From: a virus
Length of the DNA: 22,657 bases
IMG/VR virus record: IMGVR_UViG_3300044638_001602
Coordinates: 1-22,657 of that record
Reading direction: 5' to 3' (one strand)
The notes beneath the pieces were generated by a model that was not told where the DNA came from, did no database searches, and saw nothing but the letters and a program-made list of their open reading frames with translations. A program made the position numbers and the translations under genes. Shown here in pieces: positions 19,863 through 22,657 of the stretch (its first letter is position 1; the number at the start of each line of letters is the position of its first letter).

Positions 19863-20906
19863 TTAAGGATTTACGATTGACACACAGTTCACATAGTTCA
19901 CACCTGCGAACTTATCAGCAGCCTCATAAATATCAGTTGGTAAAGTCACGATCTTGCCAGTAGTGGTAAGAACAATTGACAAGTTACCACAGTCATCCTT
20001 CATGGTCAAATCAACAGGTACTCCTGCAGGTGTAAACACCAATGTCTTAGAGTAGTTTGATCCGGCCACAGGAGTGATGCCTGTATTCCAATCTGCAAGG
20101 TTAAATGATAGCCACTGGATTGCTCCTGCTGTGGTCACCAAAGCCTTGGTTTGTGAACCTTGTGCAGCGGCTAAACGTGCATCATAAGCAAAGCCAAAGC
20201 CATTTTGCTGAGTGATTGCAAGAAGGTCAAGGCCGTACTGTGAGCAGCAGCCTGCAGCCATTGCATTGGCATAACGCTGCATAGCAGCTCCACCAAATGC
20301 AACAGGTGCACCTGGATAGTTAGCCATGCGAGTAGCCTGCTGAATGTCAGCAATTGCAAAAGGGTTTGGCTCAGTTTCACCATTCATGGTGGCAATTTGC
20401 AAACAGTCACTTGATACAGTGTAGAAATCTTCCACATCAGTACCCCATGCACCTGTCTCAGCAACGGCTTGAGTAGCAGCAGCAGAGGCCACTTTACGAT
20501 CAATCACATCCATTAAGCGCATAACTGATTCAAGAACGTAACGGCTATTTTCTTGGCAGTGACGTGCGATATCAGCAGCATTAATCAATTGTGATGCAGT
20601 GTAGGTGTCAGTTGTGTCCACAGTGTATGTGGTAGTGCTGTCACCATAGGTGTTGGTTGAAGTACAAGTAAGGATGTCTCCACCCTCTTCTACTTCTGTC
20701 TCAGGCAAACGCTGGATCCAACGAGCTTGAACGGTTTTTAATTTACCGCCTCCAGGACTAACCTCAGTGCGGATTAATTTTGAATTTTCTGGTGATAAAA
20801 GAAACTCCAAGAATGGGAGTTGCTCTCTTTGGCCCACTTCAATGAAGAGCTCAGATAATGACATCTGAACATTAGGGCATTCTGAAAGAATACGTGAAAT
20901 TGACAT
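19863..20906 (-). CDS. Major capsid protein candidate
   Basis: 347 residues. It is the only product in the window with the size and setting of a capsid subunit: preceded by a scaffold-like coiled-coil gene, transcribed from a leader with promoters, and followed by a terminator. Early region QLPFLEFLLSPENSK and GGKLKTVQARWIQRL, then a Thr/Tyr-rich strand region, long helices with Ala-rich segments (NAADIARHCQENSRYVLESV; AAATQAVAETGAWG), and a C-terminal strand domain (NYSKTLVFTPAGVPVDLTMK). No peptide motif is diagnostic of the HK97 fold, and there is no obvious N-terminal delta domain because a separate scaffold appears to be present. A different major virion protein is possible but less likely. 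Confidence 0.75.
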   Translation of the reverse strand: MSISRILSECPNVQMSLSELFIEVGQREQLPFLEFLLSPENSKLIRTEVSPGGGKLKTVQARWIQRLPETEVEEGGDILTCTSTNTYGDSTTTYTVDTTDTYTASQLINAADIARHCQENSRYVLESVMRLMDVIDRKVASAAATQAVAETGAWGTDVEDFYTVSSDCLQIATMNGETEPNPFAIADIQQATRMANYPGAPVAFGGAAMQRYANAMAAGCCSQYGLDLLAITQQNGFGFAYDARLAAAQGSQTKALVTTAGAIQWLSFNLADWNTGITPVAGSNYSKTLVFTPAGVPVDLTMKDDCGNLSIVLTTTGKIVTLPTDIYEAADKFAGVNYVNCVSIVNP

Positions 20907-21003
20907 AGTTAAAATGTAAATTGATTGCCGTTAATTATTAGGCTCAACGGTTCTGCCTACATTGCACATATCAGTGTGTGCTCACTACGTCATCACAGAA
21001 GCA

Positions 21004-21036
21004 CAAAGGTAATAAATAAATTAATTGAAAAAGCAA
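21004..21036 (-). promoter_or_regulatory. Promoter-like element proximal to the capsid gene
   Basis: TACCTTTG (minus, 21011-21004) matches TAnnTTTG; a TTG at 21036-21034 lies 22 bases upstream, one base beyond the usual spacing. It is the nearest such box to the capsid start. Confidence 0.5.
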
Positions 21037-21096
21037 GGGCCTGCATCACTGCAAGCCCTAATCCTAAACTATAAATCGAAACAGGTCAAAGGTAAT

Positions 21097-21127
21097 AAAA
21101 AAAGCCTGCAATTAAGCAGGCCTTTTT
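21097..21127 (-). terminator. Intrinsic terminator in the capsid leader
   Basis: GCCTGC (minus 21121-21116 side) pairs with GCAGGC (21109-21104 side) around a 6-base loop, followed on the minus strand by TTTTTTTATT. A good intrinsic terminator 38-68 bases after the stop of the 21165-21437 gene. It lies downstream of the promoter at 21157-21188, so transcripts from that promoter would meet it first. Confidence 0.8.
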
Positions 21128-21156
21128 AACACAAAAAGCAATGACTAAACACTGCA

Positions 21157-21188
21157 CAAAGATATTAAGGTAGGTCAATCTTTCCAAA
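21157..21188 (-). promoter_or_regulatory. Bacteroidota-type promoter upstream of the capsid leader terminator
   Basis: TTTG (21188-21185), 20 bases, then TATCTTTG (21164-21157) on the minus strand, the best match to TTTG-N19-21-TAnnTTTG in the window. The -33 element lies inside the end of the preceding gene and the -7 box starts right after its stop codon. Confidence 0.65.
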
Positions 21189-21437
21189 AAAAGGTTTGTC
21201 ACTTACAGACCGCCTGCCCTCACAGCTCCACAATTGGCGAGCCCACCAATTGGCAGAGCCCCTTGGTGAAGGGATGCCTGCACTTCTGGCACAATAAGAA
21301 TTGCCTGCATCGGTGCCTGGATTTATACGGTAGCCAGAGGCACCAAAGTGTATCTCATTGCCATCATCATCAACGGCCTTGTACTTCTTGCCCTCCCGAT
21401 CAGAGGCCGTTACATTGTACCCTTCATAAATTGGCAT
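21165..21437 (-). CDS. Conserved small phage protein (GYRI-x-PG-T domain)
   Basis: 90 residues with clear conserved features: GKKYKAVDDDGNEIHFGASGYRINPGT, then SYCARSAGIPS, then ANWWARQLWSC, and a SVSDKPFFGKI end. This layout (a beta meander, an HFGA-x-GYRI core and Cys-Ala-Arg-Ser) is familiar in small phage and giant-virus-like proteins of unknown role. It is encoded between scaffold and capsid genes, so a structural or assembly function is plausible. It overlaps the preceding 52-residue gene by 14 bases. Confidence 0.7.
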   Translation of the reverse strand: MPIYEGYNVTASDREGKKYKAVDDDGNEIHFGASGYRINPGTDAGNSYCARSAGIPSPRGSANWWARQLWSCEGRRSVSDKPFFGKIDLP

Positions 21438-21582
21438 GGCTGTTATTTATTTTATTATCCAAATATACCAATACAATCTCAAGTGCCCTGGTTAAATCAT
21501 TGGCAGGCACCTGCTCCCCAATCTTTCCGGCCCTCCATTCGGAGTGCTGCTTGAGGATTTTAAATGCTTGCCTGATTGTCAT
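21424..21582 (-). CDS. Small conserved phage protein (52 residues)
   Basis: It begins MTIRQAFKILKQHSEWR and has a second helix (NDLTRALEIVLVYLDNK). The F-K-I-L-K-x-H-x-x-W-R start, followed by an Asp/Leu-x3-Ala-x-E helix, is a pattern of small phage proteins often found near head genes. Its ATG overlaps the stop of the scaffold gene (ATGA), and its stop overlaps the next gene. The same frame and spacing features in its neighbours make it a real gene. Confidence 0.7.
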   Translation of the reverse strand: MTIRQAFKILKQHSEWRAGKIGEQVPANDLTRALEIVLVYLDNKINNSHANL

Positions 21583-22403
21583 TTGCTAAAGAATCTTGGA
21601 TTAATACCTCTGATCTTTTTATCTGTTTGCGGCTCAAGCTGTGGGATCACAGGGCTGCCAGGTCTGGCCACTCTTTGGCCTGCTGTTGGGTTCTTCATAA
21701 CAATCCCTGCTGCTGTGGCCTCTTGCAATAGCACATCTGAGAGATTCAAGAATGAGCCTGCTTTTTCTTTCGACTTTAAACGCTCTCCACTTTTACGGTC
21801 CTTCACATACACATTACCGTCCTCTTCCAGATCAATGGCATATTTCTCCCCAATGGTGGCCTTGAAGCCTTTAATGGTAAACTCATTAACTGATGGATCA
21901 AGCTTGATTGAGGATAGTTCTTTCTCAAATGTGTGGTTAATCTTGGATTGCTTCTGCTCCTCTGCAATCTTGATCTTGAATTGCTCAAATTGGGTGATTG
22001 CTTCTTGCCTCGCACCATCGACTTCATTCACCTTTTTTTCAAGGGACTTATATTTCTTCTCCCACTCCTTTACAAGTTCCTCGGAGCCTGACTTGTCAGC
22101 ACGCTGCTGCCACTCCTCTTGCATCTTCTCATAGTTGTCTCTTGCCTTTTCAGATGCCATCCGTAGTACATCCTGTGCCTTTTTATCTTTGAAGTCCTCC
22201 TCAGTTAGGCTCACTCCAAAAGGCTCAAATGCTCTCTTGGCCACATGGGCAATGGTGCCATTGATTTTGCCGATCTTGTCATTTAGCTCCTTACTGTTTA
22301 CCCAATTCTCCTGGAATTTCTCCTTTGCCTCTTCCAGATTTTCGACTTCGTTTAGGTTTAGGAAGTTCACCAGTTCCAGTGCTTCCTCCGGTTTGATTGC
22401 CAT
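21579..22403 (-). CDS. Scaffold protein candidate
   Basis: 274 residues, rich in Glu, Lys and Gln, with long coiled-coil stretches (about 25-165, for example EEWQQRADKSGSEELVKEWE and KKYKSLEKKVNEVDGARQEA). A more folded C-terminal region (about 170-230: FTIKGFKATIGEKYAIDLEEDG) and a basic tail (GINPRFFSK) follow. Highly charged coiled-coil proteins encoded between minor head protein and capsid genes are typically scaffolds that guide prohead assembly and leave the head afterwards. No protease motif is visible. Position and composition support the call. Confidence 0.75.
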   Translation of the reverse strand: MAIKPEEALELVNFLNLNEVENLEEAKEKFQENWVNSKELNDKIGKINGTIAHVAKRAFEPFGVSLTEEDFKDKKAQDVLRMASEKARDNYEKMQEEWQQRADKSGSEELVKEWEKKYKSLEKKVNEVDGARQEAITQFEQFKIKIAEEQKQSKINHTFEKELSSIKLDPSVNEFTIKGFKATIGEKYAIDLEEDGNVYVKDRKSGERLKSKEKAGSFLNLSDVLLQEATAAGIVMKNPTAGQRVARPGSPVIPQLEPQTDKKIRGINPRFFSK

Positions 22404-22524
22404 AAATTATAGGTGTGTTAATTGGTTGCAGTTTTAACTCCCTGGCCCCTTTCTTAAATAGTGATTGGGCCACCACATCGGAGGCCTTGATGATCTTGCC
22501 ATTTGATAGGATCAGGTATCTCAT
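22291..22524 (-). CDS. Hypothetical small protein upstream of the scaffold gene
   Basis: 77 residues. The first 40 look like a folded unit (MRYLILSNGKIIKASDVVA, then KKGARELKLQPINTP). The last 35 are Gly/Pro/Lys/Arg-rich and lie in the 113-base overlap with the scaffold gene, so the end could be disordered or the gene might be wrongly extended. The start at 22524 is 35 bases after the stop of the minor head gene. No function assigned. Confidence 0.5.
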   Translation of the reverse strand: MRYLILSNGKIIKASDVVAQSLFKKGARELKLQPINTPIIYGNQTGGSTGTGELPKPKRSRKSGRGKGEIPGELGKQ

Positions 22525-22559
22525 GCCACACAGATAATGTATTGTAAATTCAAAAGCAA

Positions 22560-22657
22560 TTAATCAATATACCCCTCAGCCCTTGCTCTTGCCTTTACCG
22601 TATCGGGCACCTTGTTATCTGGCACCGGCACAAGGTAGTGCCTGCAGTTCCATCCAC
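22560..22657 (-). CDS. C-terminal end of a MuF/gp7-like minor head protein (partial)
   Basis: The last 31 residues, ending in a stop at 22560; the gene continues beyond the right edge. It reads GWNCRHYLVPVPDN, then a basic helix (PDTVKARARAEGYID). The W-N-C-R-H-x-L-x-P motif is the usual end of the MuF/SPP1-gp7 minor head protein domain. Such proteins lie next to the portal, and the portal gene is expected further to the right. Its place before the scaffold and capsid genes fits. Confidence 0.7.
   Translation of the reverse strand, partial: GWNCRHYLVPVPDNKVPDTVKARARAEGYID

Larger units (their letters stand above)
20907..21164 (-). promoter_or_regulatory. Leader region of the capsid gene with promoters and hairpins
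   Basis: A 258-base non-coding gap. In transcription order it holds a promoter (21188-21157), a terminator hairpin (21127-21097), an imperfect hairpin (21059-21036: AGGGC-c-TGCA-tcac-TGCA-a-GCCCT) followed by TTTTT, and a second promoter-like element (21036-21004). The 13-mer CAAAGGTAATAAA (plus strand) occurs twice, at 21004-21016 and 21087-21099, and contains the TACCTTTG box in both cases. The 5' leader of the capsid mRNA from the proximal promoter would be about 90 bases. Confidence 0.6.

Noticed and set aside
45-22437. Many plus-strand open frames of 60-200 codons
   Set aside because: All lie opposite longer minus-strand genes with recognisable proteins or tight overlaps. Their sequences are Cys/Trp/Ser-rich antisense products, typical shadows.

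Overview
The window is a piece of a tailed-phage (or prophage) genome whose host is most likely in the phylum Bacteroidota. The evidence for that host is a VirE/BT4734-type primase-helicase, promoters of the TTTG / TAnnTTTG type, AT-rich leaders without clear Shine-Dalgarno sequences, and several small phage gene families typical of that phylum. A tape measure gene and a tail-chaperone pair argue for a long non-contractile or contractile tail rather than a podovirus. Every convincing gene is on the minus strand, so the functional order runs from high to low coordinates. No integrase, tRNA, CRISPR array or insertion sequence was seen.

Layout in transcription order. (1) Head, 22657-18180: the end of a MuF/gp7-like minor head protein, a small protein, a coiled-coil scaffold candidate, two small conserved proteins, a 258-base leader with promoters and terminators, the major capsid protein candidate, a terminator, a Cys-rich virion protein and an HK97-gp10-like neck protein. 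(2) Fibre, 18183-14853: an 863-residue fibre-like protein with an internal segment of foreign composition, then two small beta-rich proteins. (3) Lysis and membrane, 14853-12277: a GH24 endolysin, a holin-like protein whose start codon lies in an inverted repeat, two membrane proteins, and a PAS plus histidine-kinase-dimerisation protein that lacks the ATPase domain. (4) Early/replication operon, 12164-5439: led by a good promoter at 12191-12222, with an ssDNA-binding protein, a DUF1351-like protein, an excisionase-type HTH protein, small proteins, a PD-(D/E)XK exonuclease, an HNH endonuclease, a VRR-NUC nuclease and the primase-helicase. (5) A 330-base non-coding stretch, 5107-5438: eight copies of TGGACAGC/GCTGTCCA, a 38-base alternating pyrimidine-purine tract and an AT-rich patch. 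This is the best replication-origin candidate. (6) Small genes, both terminase subunits with a tiny membrane protein between them, then small tail-proximal genes, a tail-chaperone pair probably linked by a -1 frameshift, and the start of the tape measure gene, which runs off the left edge.

How the genes fit together: the primase-helicase probably opens and primes the adjacent iteron region and relies on a host polymerase, since no phage polymerase is present here. The SSB-like protein and the two nucleases look like a recombination/repair set. The terminase lies with the tail genes and is separated from the head genes by the lysis and replication blocks. The most unusual items are the iteron region, the kinase fragment in the lysis cassette, the modular fibre, the capsid-gene leader and four short genes (27-52 residues) packed between longer ones. 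All functional calls rest on reading the sequence; no database search was possible.
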